A stretch of DNA of 64,000 bases from Legionella steelei (GTDB lineage Bacteria; Pseudomonadota; Gammaproteobacteria; Legionellales; Legionellaceae): NCBI RefSeq assembly GCF_001468005.1, contig NZ_LNYY01000019.1, forward strand, positions 1,339,941 through 1,403,940, read 5' to 3'. The notes below the pieces were generated by a model that was given only the letters and a program-made list of their open reading frames with translations, searched no databases and had not been told where the DNA came from. Shown one piece after another: positions 20,063 to 31,733 of this stretch. Made by a program: the position numbers and the translations under genes. How positions within the stretch are numbered: the first letter of the stretch is position 1; each line of letters begins with the position of its first letter.

Positions 20063-20873
20063 AGCTTTATCCATAGCAGGATTTGATGGTTCTGGTGGTG
20101 CGGGAATTCAGGCGGATCTAAAAACCTTTTCCGCTTTAGGGTGTTATGGAATGACTGTTCTTACAGCCTTACCTGTACAAAACACATCTGGCGTTAAGCA
20201 CTGCTACAATATACCTTTACAAGCTATAGACGATCAGCTTAATGTCCTGTTTGATGACATCAAACCCGACGGCATAAAACTTGGTATGCTCTTTAATAGC
20301 GAGATAATTGAGCTGGTTTCTTCATTTCTTAAAAGAAAAGCAATTGATATTCCCATTGTTATTGATCCTGTAACTGTCGCTAAAAGTGGTGATCCTTTAC
20401 TATTACCAGAAGCTGTAAGTTCGTTAATTACTCAGCTGATGCCACTTGCTACACTAATTACTCCGAATCTCCCTGAAGCTGCTGCGTTTACCGGGATAAA
20501 TGCGACGAACGAAGAAGAAATGTTGGATGTTGGTAATAAACTACTTGAATTTGGTTCCAAATATGTCTTGCTCAAAGGGGGACATCTACAATCTCCAGAA
20601 TCGAATGATTTATTAATGGGAACAAATGGAGACATTCATTGGTTTACAAACCCAAGAATTAACTCTAAAAACACCCATGGAACTGGGTGCACTCTTTCGG
20701 CAGCAATAACAGCCTGTCTTGCTCAAAATATTGATTTAATTACCTCGTGTCGCATTGCAAAAAATTATTTATTCCATGCCATACATGCCGCAAAAGAACA
20801 AAGTGTTGGCCTGGGAAATGGGCCAGTACATCATTTTTATCATCTTTGGCCAGTTCAGCTCGACAATATTTAA
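20052..20873 (+). CDS. thiD: Hydroxymethylpyrimidine/phosphomethylpyrimidine kinase
   Basis: A 273-residue ribokinase-fold enzyme. The start at 20052 (MQYKALSIAGFDGSGGAGIQ) is an ATG inside the end of thiM; a TTG further up is less likely. The substrate loop GFDGSGGAGIQADLK and the anion hole/catalytic Cys loop THGTGCTLSAAITACL are present. It phosphorylates HMP twice, feeding thiamine phosphate synthase. thiE is not beside it. Confidence 0.95.
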   Translation: MQYKALSIAGFDGSGGAGIQADLKTFSALGCYGMTVLTALPVQNTSGVKHCYNIPLQAIDDQLNVLFDDIKPDGIKLGMLFNSEIIELVSSFLKRKAIDIPIVIDPVTVAKSGDPLLLPEAVSSLITQLMPLATLITPNLPEAAAFTGINATNEEEMLDVGNKLLEFGSKYVLLKGGHLQSPESNDLLMGTNGDIHWFTNPRINSKNTHGTGCTLSAAITACLAQNIDLITSCRIAKNYLFHAIHAAKEQSVGLGNGPVHHFYHLWPVQLDNI

Positions 20874-20895
20874 AGATATAGCTTTGATGTTTTGA

Positions 20896-20973
20896 AGCCT
20901 TGGTGAGGCGAAACCTGGGGAGTCACTAATAGGAAAACTCGGGTTACAGTTTGCGCCTTCACCCAAGCTACAA
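20896..20973. repeat. Degenerate hairpin repeat
   Basis: CCTTGGTGAGGCGAAACCTG, then after about 25 bases CGGGTTACAGTTTGCGCCTT and CACCCAAGCTACA. It is a family member between the convergent thiD and O-antigen ligase genes. Confidence 0.7.
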
Positions 20974-20992
20974 AGTAGTTGAACTAAAGGAC

Positions 20993-22240
20993 TTAAGAAC
21001 CCGCATTAAGTTCGTATTGAATCTTAACTAATTCTTTAAGTGTGGCATGCGCTCTTTTTTCAATTAGCTCACCAAAACATAAAGCACTGAAGAAGATTAA
21101 TAAATAGCCTATTGTTGAATAGCAAAATACCGTATCTGAGAAACATAGCATACAAAAAGAAACCAGCAGTCCTAAAAGGAATGGTTTCATTTCTTTAAGT
21201 TGGAATGTGGTAACCAATAAAGCCCCTAAAAAAGCAATAAAAAGTACCAAACCAATCAAGCCCTGCTCTGCAAGAATCAGCCAATATTGGCCATGGGGAT
21301 CATTCAGTTTATGCCCCCAAGAAGGAACTGGTTGATCTTTAGAGAAACTGTATTGGAACCCTCCTGTTCCTACACCAACCACAGGATTTTTTTCAAATAA
21401 AGATTGAGCATAATGATGAAACTGTATTCTGAAACCCAAAGAAGTATTGGTTTGATTATTTTGCAATAGCTTAATATCATTTATCATCATGTGAGCATGT
21501 GTTTGCATGACAGGGCTTAAAGCATAGATCAGACTAATCATACCCAGAAAAGTCATAATGCCTATAAACGCTTTTTTAGGTGGAAATTTTTGAATAATCA
21601 ATAGTGACATTAAAATTCCATAAGCAACATAGCCTGTTCTTCCCGTATTGATAAAAAATATTTGATAACTTCCTAATAACATCATAAATATATAAACAAT
21701 TCGCAATCCGCTGTTTATATTAGCTTGAAACACTAAGATTCCAGCAAAATAAACCCCTAAAGCGATCATAAAACCAGTAACAATATGATTATAAAAAACT
21801 TCTCCAGGATCCGGGGTATTTATCATCAGAAGATTTTTTGCTTTAAGTATTGAAAGGAAACAAGTAAGTAACGCCACGAAAATATAGCTATTTAAACTCC
21901 AAAATCTTGTTTGTGGTTTAATAAAACCTACAGCAAGAATGGGTAAGAAAATTAACTTGTAATATTTATCAATCACATTGTATCGCATTGATAAAGGTGC
22001 TTCTGACCAAAAACAAGAAATGAGAATATAAATAAATAAAATAAGCGCAGCACGGGCCCATAATGTATTCAAAGCATAACTTAAATAGGCTCTATAATAA
22101 GGAGCGAACAGTAATAAGAGTAAGGTTGGTATGATTAAAATTGATTTGATGCTGGAACTTATAGGGATAAAAAAAATCAACAGAACAAGAAAAATAGGAA
22201 CTAATAAATTAGTTTTTTCTTTTAACAAGTCCAAGCTCAA
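20993..22240 (-). CDS. O-antigen ligase family protein
   Basis: A 415-residue protein with about ten to twelve membrane segments and a large periplasmic loop in the second half, the layout of WaaL/Wzy_C proteins. Loop features include NPVVGVGTGGFQYSF and WGHKLNDPHGQYWLILAEQG; the latter H-x-x-Y/W arrangement is typical of the ligase loop. WaaL joins O-antigen to lipid A-core at the periplasmic face. It overlaps the upstream glycosyltransferase gene by four bases, which supports a role in LPS. A Wzy polymerase cannot be excluded. Confidence 0.85.
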   Translation of the reverse strand: MSLDLLKEKTNLLVPIFLVLLIFFIPISSSIKSILIIPTLLLLLFAPYYRAYLSYALNTLWARAALILFIYILISCFWSEAPLSMRYNVIDKYYKLIFLPILAVGFIKPQTRFWSLNSYIFVALLTCFLSILKAKNLLMINTPDPGEVFYNHIVTGFMIALGVYFAGILVFQANINSGLRIVYIFMMLLGSYQIFFINTGRTGYVAYGILMSLLIIQKFPPKKAFIGIMTFLGMISLIYALSPVMQTHAHMMINDIKLLQNNQTNTSLGFRIQFHHYAQSLFEKNPVVGVGTGGFQYSFSKDQPVPSWGHKLNDPHGQYWLILAEQGLIGLVLFIAFLGALLVTTFQLKEMKPFLLGLLVSFCMLCFSDTVFCYSTIGYLLIFFSALCFGELIEKRAHATLKELVKIQYELNAGS

Positions 22241-23025
22241 ATTAATTCCTCAGCACTTTTTGCCAAAGAAGGCAATTGATCTAAGTTACTGTCTTGATAA
22301 AGCTGTTTAATGCCACGATAAAACGTTCCTTGTGCATTAAACACCGCAAATAAAAAGCCCAATCGTCCATCTAAAAATCCACGCTGCAAAATATAACATC
22401 GCAAAAACATCCACGAAGTACTTGCCATAGTCTTAATGAAACTTGGCTTTCTTTTTTTCATGAGATATGTTTTTGCACTATAAGATGAATATTTATTCAT
22501 TTTATAAAGCACATGACTCACATCTTTAAACGAATGGTGCATAATGCTATTTTTGATTTTACCAATACGGATCCCTTCTGGAAGCACGATTTTTTCATGC
22601 ACAATATCATTACTAAAATGTGCATTTGCACGTTTAAAAAGACGAATATGGCGCTTGGGACTAGAAGAATACCTTAGGGGCTGATTATAAAAATACATTT
22701 GAATTGCAACCCTAAAAGCGTCCGCTGAATCAGATGCCATCGCATCAAGAATTTCCTGTTGCAATTGTTCACTTACTGATTCATCAGCATCAAGATTCAA
22801 TACCCAATCACCCTGAGCTTTTGATAAAGCTCTTTGTTTTTGCACACCATAACCAGGCCAGTCAGTAGAAAACACGTTTTCGGTATATTCTTTGGCAATG
22901 GGAACTGTTTTATCGGTGCTTCCCGAATCCAGAACAATTATCTCATCTGCAAATTGAACGGATTCGAGACACCGTCTAATATTCCTCTCTTCATTTTTGG
23001 TTATTATTATTACAGTCAACGTCAT
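22237..23025 (-). CDS. Family 2 glycosyltransferase (WaaE/KdtX-like, LPS core)
   Basis: A 262-residue GT-A enzyme. TVIIITKNEERNIRRCLESV opens the fold, IIVLDSGSTDKT is the nucleotide site and LNLDADESVS holds the metal-binding DxD. The short length and the RHIRLFKR/HEKIV segments match the WaaE/KdtX (LgtF-like) group that adds glucose to inner-core heptose. The donor and acceptor here are inferred. It is adjacent to the O-antigen ligase gene and begins just after clpA on the same strand. Confidence 0.87.
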   Translation of the reverse strand: MTLTVIIITKNEERNIRRCLESVQFADEIIVLDSGSTDKTVPIAKEYTENVFSTDWPGYGVQKQRALSKAQGDWVLNLDADESVSEQLQQEILDAMASDSADAFRVAIQMYFYNQPLRYSSSPKRHIRLFKRANAHFSNDIVHEKIVLPEGIRIGKIKNSIMHHSFKDVSHVLYKMNKYSSYSAKTYLMKKRKPSFIKTMASTSWMFLRCYILQRGFLDGRLGFLFAVFNAQGTFYRGIKQLYQDSNLDQLPSLAKSAEELI

Positions 23026-25290
23026 TTAAAAAACGCCCTCTCTATGATCATGACTATCAAAATGTAATTTACCATCTTTAACTTTCAAGGTTACATGGCC
23101 ACCATGCATTAACTTACCAAATAAAAGTTCGTCAGCAAGAGGCTTTTTAACATTTTCTTGAATCAGCCTGGCCATTGGACGAGCGCCCATTACTTTGTCA
23201 TAACCATGCTCAATAAGCCATTCACGAGCCATTTTATCCACATTAAAAGTAACGCCTTTATGACTTAATTGTTCATCCAACTCCATAATGAACTTATCAA
23301 CGACTAAACCTATAGTTACTGCATCTAATGGAGCAAAATTAATGATTGCGTCGAGTCTGTTTCTAAACTCAGGGCTAAATTGCTTTTTAATTACCTCAAG
23401 GCCATCATTGCTGTTGTCTTGTTGTGAAAAACCGATAGAGTTTCGTACTAACTCACCTGCACCGGCATTAGAGGTCATTACCAAAATGATATGTCTAAAG
23501 TCTGCTTGACGACCATTAGTATCAGTTAAAGTACCATGATCCATAATTTGCAATAACAAATTAAATACATCTGGATGTGCTTTTTCTATTTCATCAAGCA
23601 ATAACACCGCATGAGGATTTTTAGTCACAGCCTCTGTCAACAAACCACCTTGATCATAACCAACATATCCTGGAGGAGCACCAATTAAGCGTGAAACAGT
23701 ATGTTTTTCCATATATTCAGACATATCGAAACGAAGTAATTCTATGCCTAAAACATTAGCTAATTGTCGAGTGACTTCTGTTTTTCCCACACCTGTTGGC
23801 CCTGCGAATAGGAAACAACCAACTGGTTTTTGCGGATCTCTCAGGCCAGAGCGTCCTAATTTAATTGCAGAAGCTAATGCCGTAATTGCTTGATCTTGTC
23901 CGTAAACTAAAAGTTTCAAATCACGTTCTAAATTACGCAAGGTATCTTTATCACGAGCAGATACTTTCTTAATGGGGATGCGTGCAATTTTTGCAACAAC
24001 ACTCTCAATTTCAGTGACACTAATTATTTTCTTACGCTTGCTTGCTGTTAATAAATTTTGATATGCGCCTGCTTCATCAACAACATCGATTGCTTTATCA
24101 GGCAAAAATCGATCATTAATGTATTTAGCAGACAGTTCAGCAGCCGCTTTCAATGCAGGAATCGTAAATTTGACGCCATGATGCTCTTCCAATCGCCCTT
24201 TTAACCCTTTCAATATTTCAAAAGTTTCATCTATTGTAGGCTCAGGAATATCTATCTTTTGGAAACGTCTTGCTAAGGCTCTGTCTTTTTCAAAAATACC
24301 ACGGTATTCCTGATAAGTTGTAGAACCAATGCATTTTAGCTCGCCATTTGCCAGTAAAGGTTTAATTAAATTTGATGCATCCATAACACCACCTGATGCT
24401 GCACCAGCACCAATAATAGTATGAATTTCATCAATAAACAGAACAGCGCCTTCTTGTTGTCCTAATTGCTTTAATACAGCTTTTAATCGTTTTTCAAAAT
24501 CACCACGATACTTAGTACCAGCAAGTAACGCGCCAAGATCGAGTGAGTAAACAATGCAGTCACGGATTGCATCAGGTATTTCACCGTCTACTATACGTCG
24601 AGCAAGTCCCTCAGCAATTGCGGTTTTGCCAACACCTGCTTCACCAACAAGCAATGGATTATTCTTCCTGCGACGGCACAATACTTGAATTGTACGTTGG
24701 ATTTCTTCGTGGCGTCCGATTAAAGGATCTATTTTACCTTGTTTTGCACGTCTGTTGAGGTTTGTGCAATAACTTTCTAAAGGTGACTCATTACCTTCTG
24801 ATGAACTCATATCATCTTCCATAGAGTTCATGTTCTCATGCATGTCATTGTTTTGATACTTAGAAACACCATGAGAAATATAATTAATCACATCAAGTCG
24901 AGTGATATTCTCACGTCGTAAGAAATAAACTGCCTGGCTTTCTTGTTCGCTAAAAATTGCTGCTAAAACGTTAGCCCCCGTTACCTCTGTTTTCCCCGCA
25001 GATTGAACATGGAACACAGCGCGTTGCAGTACTCGTTGAAAACCTAAAGTTGGCTGAGTTTCTCTATCTAACTCATCCTCAGGAATTCTAGGCGTAGTTT
25101 CATCAATGAACTCTACTAAATCACGGCGTAGTGCTTCAATATTTGCATCACATGCTTGCAATACACTTCCAGCCGCTGGGTTATCAAGCAATGACAACAA
25201 CAAATGCTCAACGGTCATAAATTCATGACGTTTCTCTTTTGCTTCCTTGAAAGCTAAATTCAAGGTGAATTCAAGTTCTTTATTTAACAT
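23026..25290 (-). CDS. clpA: ATP-dependent Clp protease ATP-binding subunit ClpA
   Basis: A 754-residue Hsp100 unfoldase. The order is a Clp N-domain (about 1-145), AAA-1 with Walker [16 protein letters not shown] and Walker [15 protein letters not shown], and AAA-2 with Walker [16 protein letters not shown] and [18 protein letters not shown]. The missing long middle coiled coil separates it from ClpB. It feeds substrates to ClpP; clpP is not here. It lies 30 bases downstream of clpS, as in most proteobacteria. Confidence 0.98.
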   Translation of the reverse strand: MLNKELEFTLNLAFKEAKEKRHEFMTVEHLLLSLLDNPAAGSVLQACDANIEALRRDLVEFIDETTPRIPEDELDRETQPTLGFQRVLQRAVFHVQSAGKTEVTGANVLAAIFSEQESQAVYFLRRENITRLDVINYISHGVSKYQNNDMHENMNSMEDDMSSSEGNESPLESYCTNLNRRAKQGKIDPLIGRHEEIQRTIQVLCRRRKNNPLLVGEAGVGKTAIAEGLARRIVDGEIPDAIRDCIVYSLDLGALLAGTKYRGDFEKRLKAVLKQLGQQEGAVLFIDEIHTIIGAGAASGGVMDASNLIKPLLANGELKCIGSTTYQEYRGIFEKDRALARRFQKIDIPEPTIDETFEILKGLKGRLEEHHGVKFTIPALKAAAELSAKYINDRFLPDKAIDVVDEAGAYQNLLTASKRKKIISVTEIESVVAKIARIPIKKVSARDKDTLRNLERDLKLLVYGQDQAITALASAIKLGRSGLRDPQKPVGCFLFAGPTGVGKTEVTRQLANVLGIELLRFDMSEYMEKHTVSRLIGAPPGYVGYDQGGLLTEAVTKNPHAVLLLDEIEKAHPDVFNLLLQIMDHGTLTDTNGRQADFRHIILVMTSNAGAGELVRNSIGFSQQDNSNDGLEVIKKQFSPEFRNRLDAIINFAPLDAVTIGLVVDKFIMELDEQLSHKGVTFNVDKMAREWLIEHGYDKVMGARPMARLIQENVKKPLADELLFGKLMHGGHVTLKVKDGKLHFDSHDHREGVF

Positions 25291-25320
25291 TGTCGTTGCT
25301 CCTCTTCAGCCCACAGCAAA

Positions 25321-25644
25321 TTACTCGGGTTCCATGCTGGATAGCAATGGGTGCTGATTCATTCTGGCGTATTCATTTACCAGCGCTACTTTTGTTTCTG
25401 CTATATCTCGCGTAAATACCCCACATACGCCTTTTCCTTGGATATGAACCTGTAACATCACCTGAATCGCAATTTCTTCGTTAAGATGAAAAAAATGCTT
25501 CAGTACATCAACTACAAAATCCATAGGTGTATAATCATCATTGAGCAACACCACCTTGTACTTTCTAGGCACCCTAATTTCTGTGCCCAACTCCGGCTCA
25601 GCAACTTCATGCCTTACAATTTCCTCTAGATTTTGCCCAGTCAT
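25321..25644 (-). CDS. clpS: ClpS, N-end rule adaptor of ClpAP
   Basis: A 107-residue adaptor when started at the ATG 25644 ([13 protein letters not shown]), which has GAGG about ten bases upstream; the frame extends to a TTG at 25653. [20 protein letters not shown] and the later [16 protein letters not shown] line the pocket that binds N-degron residues. It docks on the ClpA N-domain. clpS precedes clpA on the same strand, so they are probably one operon. Confidence 0.96.
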   Translation of the reverse strand: MTGQNLEEIVRHEVAEPELGTEIRVPRKYKVVLLNDDYTPMDFVVDVLKHFFHLNEEIAIQVMLQVHIQGKGVCGVFTRDIAETKVALVNEYARMNQHPLLSSMEPE

Positions 25645-25893
25645 AATATACAACCTCTATATTATTTTTATAGACTCACTATGCACTTTTGGCCAGTAAA
25701 ATCAGTTATTTTTAATGAAAAAATTAGCCTTTGAAATAATCAAAAACATATTGGTTAGATAGCATTCATTACGGTATAAACTGAAAAAAGGTATAAATTT
25801 GTAGCCTTAGCAATGTAAGATGCCCTAAGAGACAGCCTTCGCACTCTCAAATGACTTCTACATTTCACTTCGGCTACATCATACCCATACAAT

Positions 25894-27150
25894 TTACATC
25901 TGCTTAATTATTTCATCTCCAAAACCAGAGCTACTAACCAAAGTAGCGCCAGTCATACCACGCTCAAAATCATAAGTTACAGTTTTGGCGGCTATAGCAC
26001 CTTGCATGCCTTTGATAATTAAATCTGCGGCTTCATTCCATCCCATATGACGTAACATCATTTCAGCAGAAAGAATAATCGAACCTGGGTTTACCTTATT
26101 CTTACCAGCATATTTTGGTGCTGTTCCATGAGTTGCTTCAAATACAGCAACTTCATCACTGATGTTCGCACCTGGTGCAATACCAATGCCACCTACTTGA
26201 GCTGCCAAAGCATCAGAAATATAATCACCATTTAAATTAAGTGTAGCAATAACACTGTAATCTTCTGGTCTTAAAAGGATTTGCTGGAGAAACGCATCGG
26301 CAATGACATCATTAATGATGATTTGCTTACCTGTTTTAGGATTTTTGATTTCCATCCAAGGACCACCTTCATATTCCTTGGCGCCAAAAACATCACGCGC
26401 AACTTGATAGCCCCAATCTTTAAATGCACCTTCGGTAAATTTCATAATATTACCTTTATGCACTAAAGTAACCGTATGACGATCATTATCAATTGCATAT
26501 TGGATTGCTGCTCGTACTAAACGTGTAGTTCCTTCTTTAGAAACTGGTTTAATTCCTATGCCGCAGTGCTCAGGAAAACGGATTTTTTTAACGCCCATAT
26601 CCTTCATTAAGAACTCAATTACTTTCTTTGCTTCAGGAGTATCTGCTTGCCATTCAATACCAGCATAAATGTCTTCCGAGTTTTCTCTAAAAATAACCAT
26701 GTCTGTTTTTTCTGGTTCTTTAAGTGGGCTTGGAACGCCAGTGAAGTAACGAATTGGTCGTAAACACGTGTAGAGATCCATTTCTTGGCGAATTGCCACA
26801 TTAAGTGAACGAATCCCACCACCAACTGGAGTCGTTAAGGGGCCTTTAATTGAAACAACATATTTTTTCATCGCATCTAAAGTCTCTTTAGGCAACCATT
26901 GATCGGCACCATAAACTTTAGTTGCCTTTTCACCGGCATAAACTTCCATCCAAGCAATCTTTCTCTTATCGCCGTATGCTTTAGCAACTGCGGCATCAAC
27001 AACTCGAATCATAGGTGGTGTTACATCTACACCAATACCATCCCCTTCAATAAAAGGAATAATGGGATTATTAGGTACACGAAGTGACAGATCTGGAGCA
27101 ACAGTAATAGCTTCACCGTGTGAAGGCACTTTGATTTTATCGTATGTCAT
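25894..27150 (-). CDS. icd: Isocitrate dehydrogenase, NADP-dependent
   Basis: A 418-residue enzyme. The start at 27150 ([17 protein letters not shown]) has GGAG seven bases upstream; the longer frame to 27210 is not needed. It oxidises isocitrate to 2-oxoglutarate in the TCA cycle. Visible sites include the substrate region [13 protein letters not shown] (the regulatory Ser is in RSLN), [27 protein letters not shown] and the cofactor region [20 protein letters not shown]. Length and motifs match the E. coli-type dimer. Confidence 0.97.
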   Translation of the reverse strand: MTYDKIKVPSHGEAITVAPDLSLRVPNNPIIPFIEGDGIGVDVTPPMIRVVDAAVAKAYGDKRKIAWMEVYAGEKATKVYGADQWLPKETLDAMKKYVVSIKGPLTTPVGGGIRSLNVAIRQEMDLYTCLRPIRYFTGVPSPLKEPEKTDMVIFRENSEDIYAGIEWQADTPEAKKVIEFLMKDMGVKKIRFPEHCGIGIKPVSKEGTTRLVRAAIQYAIDNDRHTVTLVHKGNIMKFTEGAFKDWGYQVARDVFGAKEYEGGPWMEIKNPKTGKQIIINDVIADAFLQQILLRPEDYSVIATLNLNGDYISDALAAQVGGIGIAPGANISDEVAVFEATHGTAPKYAGKNKVNPGSIILSAEMMLRHMGWNEAADLIIKGMQGAIAAKTVTYDFERGMTGATLVSSSGFGDEIIKQM

Positions 27151-27290
27151 TGACAACTCCGTAAAATTAGAGAAAAGGCAATGATAGCATGTGATAACTT
27201 GGAATCCCAAGTATCATTTTTATTTAATTACTTCACTTGGATGCTTACTAAGCAACCGAATTAAATACCTAGCATTTTATTCGGTTTTGC

Positions 27291-27989
27291 TTATGCATGT
27301 TGCAGCATTTTAATTTGCTCAAAGAGTTGATCATATCCTGCCTCAACATTGATATAATCATTTTTTGCCAAATAAATAGACAATGACCCATCATCTGTTG
27401 CAGAAGATTTTTGCAAAACACCATTATATCCTTTGCTTTTTAAACGAAGAAAATCATTGATTTTGGTGACTAGATAAAAATTACGGAAATAATTTTCAGG
27501 AATCATATGAATCGCCTGTGCATCATTTTCTAATGAATTTCCTGGAAGATAATCTTTAAGTGAATAACTTGAATTATTATGCACGGCAACTACTTTGCCT
27601 TTAGGCAGTAATTGTTTGATTTTACTTGCCAATTTATTTACTTCTCGATGCGCTTGCGGATTATATTGGCCAAACTGAGATAAGGTTTTTTTAATTCCAT
27701 TATCTGTAAAAATACGATTTGGATCAAATTCATAACGTTGGTTATTTAAACGGAATACTATGTTACGTCCTCCAGAATGGACTAAAGTAATAAGGCTCCC
27801 TCCTTCCTTTTGAATCACCGCCTGAGCAGCCTTTAGAGCTGTTTGTTCATTATGGTGCACATGAATATAAGTTTTTCCCCTACCTACTACATGCTTAATT
27901 TCTACTTTTTCATCACCAACCATAACAACATGATTCATCCCATAGGCAAATTGACAGAAAAAAAGTGAAACCAGCATTGTGTATTTCAT
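27291..27989 (-). CDS. Secreted hypothetical protein with conserved His/Asn/Glu motifs
   Basis: A 232-residue protein begun at 27989, where a signal peptide starts (MKYTMLVSLFFCQFAYG); the frame reaches 28037 but that would bury it. Two clusters look conserved or catalytic: YIHVHHNEQTALKAAQ near residue 40, and LVHSGGRNIVFRL followed by YEFDPNRIFTDNGI. A later VVAVHNNSS and a C-terminal YINVEAGYDQ add possible ligands. The HxxE-like pairing recalls zinc-dependent hydrolases, but I cannot assign a family. It stands alone. Confidence 0.8.
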   Translation of the reverse strand: MKYTMLVSLFFCQFAYGMNHVVMVGDEKVEIKHVVGRGKTYIHVHHNEQTALKAAQAVIQKEGGSLITLVHSGGRNIVFRLNNQRYEFDPNRIFTDNGIKKTLSQFGQYNPQAHREVNKLASKIKQLLPKGKVVAVHNNSSYSLKDYLPGNSLENDAQAIHMIPENYFRNFYLVTKINDFLRLKSKGYNGVLQKSSATDDGSLSIYLAKNDYINVEAGYDQLFEQIKMLQHA

Positions 27990-28135
27990 AAACAACAGCC
28001 ATCCAAGTGTAATTTTACAGTGCCGGCTATTGTACAATAATTAACCTATAAAAACAATGAGTTGACTAAAGGAATTGCTCACAATAGCGAAAACACCTAC
28101 TATAAGCGCTCTTAACGCTTTTTATAAAATCTCTA

Positions 28136-28693
28136 ATGTCTGAAATTATTCTGTTCAATAAACCATATGGTATCGTCAGTCAATTTTCTGGAGATGAGCA
28201 TGAGCACACATTAGCTGCATTTATTAATAAGCCTAATTTTTATGCAGCAGGACGATTAGATAAAAATAGTGAAGGATTGTTATTATTAACGAATGATGGA
28301 GCATTACAACATCGATTAACTCATCCAAAATTTGAGAAAAGAAAATATTATTGGGTGCAAGTCGAAGGAATACCCTCTGAAGCCGATTTAGAGCCGCTTA
28401 AAAAAGGTTTGGTTCTTAAAGATATTCGCTTTTTGCCCGCAGAAGTTAGACTGATTAATGAGCCGCAATTATGGCCTCGAAATCCTCCAATCCGTTTCAG
28501 ACAAAATATCCCTACTTGCTGGTTAGAAGTTATTTTAAAAGAGGGTAAGAATCATCAGGTTCGCAAAATGACTGCGGCAATTGGTTTTCCCACATTAAGA
28601 TTAGTACGACATCAAATTGGTGATTGGAAATTAGAAAATTTACAACCTGGTGAATATAGAACAATACAGCACGATTTCAAATATCGTGTATAA
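28136..28693 (+). CDS. rluE: Ribosomal large-subunit pseudouridine synthase E family
   Basis: A 185-residue RsuA/RluB/E/F-type synthase without an S4 domain, which is the RluE form. NKPYGIVSQFSG is motif I; AAGRLDKNSEGLLLLTNDG has the catalytic Asp; WLEVILKEGKNHQVRKM is motif III. In E. coli RluE modifies U2457 of 23S rRNA; the same target is inferred. The genes on both sides are on the opposite strand. Confidence 0.92.
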   Translation: MSEIILFNKPYGIVSQFSGDEHEHTLAAFINKPNFYAAGRLDKNSEGLLLLTNDGALQHRLTHPKFEKRKYYWVQVEGIPSEADLEPLKKGLVLKDIRFLPAEVRLINEPQLWPRNPPIRFRQNIPTCWLEVILKEGKNHQVRKMTAAIGFPTLRLVRHQIGDWKLENLQPGEYRTIQHDFKYRV

Positions 28694-28729
28694 CCTGGAC
28701 AAGGCCCTACCTACATCAAACTACATTTT

Positions 28730-29208
28730 TCAACGATAAACCAATCGCTTCAATAAAGTGTCTTCTCCTAGTAGGCGAATCCATGGCCAGAGGAACATAC
28801 CCACTAAAGCACTTGTTACAGGTGTGAATAAACTATAATTAAAGCCGAGTAGCGCGGTGATTAAAGAAATAATCGATTGATATAAAAGACAAAAAAATCC
28901 AATCAAGCAAATTTGCTGCATCATAGAAAAAAATTGGAATCGTCTCGATTTGTTGGAAGCAAGCCAGGTTACCGAAAGTAAAGCAAATGAATGTTCTCCA
29001 ATTACTGTTGCAAGTAACACATCCAATAATAACCCCACAAACAACAATGTGGTCAGTCTAAAATTACCCGGCAAAAAATATTCTATATACAGTACAAGCA
29101 ATAAAACCCAAGGAGGTCGAAAAGCAGAGATTAACTCAGGCATAGGTAAAATAGACAAAAGCAGAGCCACAGTAAATCCCAAGCACAAACGTACGCGAAG
29201 ATTTCTCA

Positions 29209-29212
<4 letters not shown>
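28730..29212 (-). CDS. mreD: Rod shape-determining protein MreD
   Basis: A 160-residue polytopic membrane protein (about five helices) with MreD composition: LPMPELISAFRPPWVLLLVL near the N-terminus and FPLWP-like WPWIRLLGEDTL at the end. It belongs to the MreBCD elongation complex that guides side-wall peptidoglycan synthesis. The start overlaps the mreC stop by four bases. Identification relies partly on position after mreC. Confidence 0.93.
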
Positions 29213-31165
<1,953 letters not shown>

Positions 31166-31450
31166 TTATCCTAAATTTGGATAAAAATCGACAGTTCTTG
31201 CCAACAATTTAAAATTTAAAGAGTGAATTTTTTGTACATCAACGATAATTTTGGATTTTTGAACTATGACAAGAGTCAAGAATGGATTGCTTTTAATACT
31301 CTTTACCTATTCAGTAATTAAAATAGTCCTTTGATTATCAATTTATTTTTCCACATTAATCTTAAATTGGCCGGCCTCCTATTTATTTGGGACCACCATT
31401 GCAACGTTTAGGCGAAGTTGTTAGGAGTAGAAGTGCTGATTTTTTATCGG

Positions 31451-31487
31451 CAACCCAGTTTACGACTTTACCTTCACCCAGACTACT
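31451..31487. repeat. Degenerate hairpin repeat copy
   Basis: CAACCCAGTTTACGACTTTA followed by CCTTCACCCAGACTAC matches the family's right arm with substitutions; the left arm is largely lost. Confidence 0.55.
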
Positions 31488-31671
31488 TTTTGAATACAGC
31501 AACATATAGTCTTTTTCTATCTCCCTAACAGTATCAGAGAGCAGGTGTTTTGGTGTCTGTTGTAAATACGGCCGTATTTGCGTGTTTCCTTGTCATCCCC
31601 AATGGAAAAATCTTCTTAAAATCAATGAACTAGATCAAACCTCCCTTACAACTTTAGTCTAAAACTCATTT

Positions 31672-31699
31672 TGTGATCAAATTGATCACATTATATACT
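31672..31699 (+). promoter_or_regulatory. 19-bp palindromic operator with adjoining -10 element
   Basis: TGTGATCAA-A-TTGATCACA (31672-31690) is a perfect palindrome around one central base. TATACT follows at 31694-31699, 35 bases before the start codon at 31734, so the palindrome covers the expected -35 region. The half-sites resemble CRP (TGTGA/TCACA) but the spacing is nine, not six. A dimeric regulator of unknown identity probably binds here. Confidence 0.6.
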
Positions 31700-31733
31700 T
31701 CTAGCTACAAGAATTTACTTAAGGTTTTAATAT

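Noticed and set aside
31672-31690. Classical CRP site before the coiled-coil gene
   Set aside because: TGTGA and TCACA half-sites are nine bases apart, not six, so I list it as a palindrome of unknown binder.
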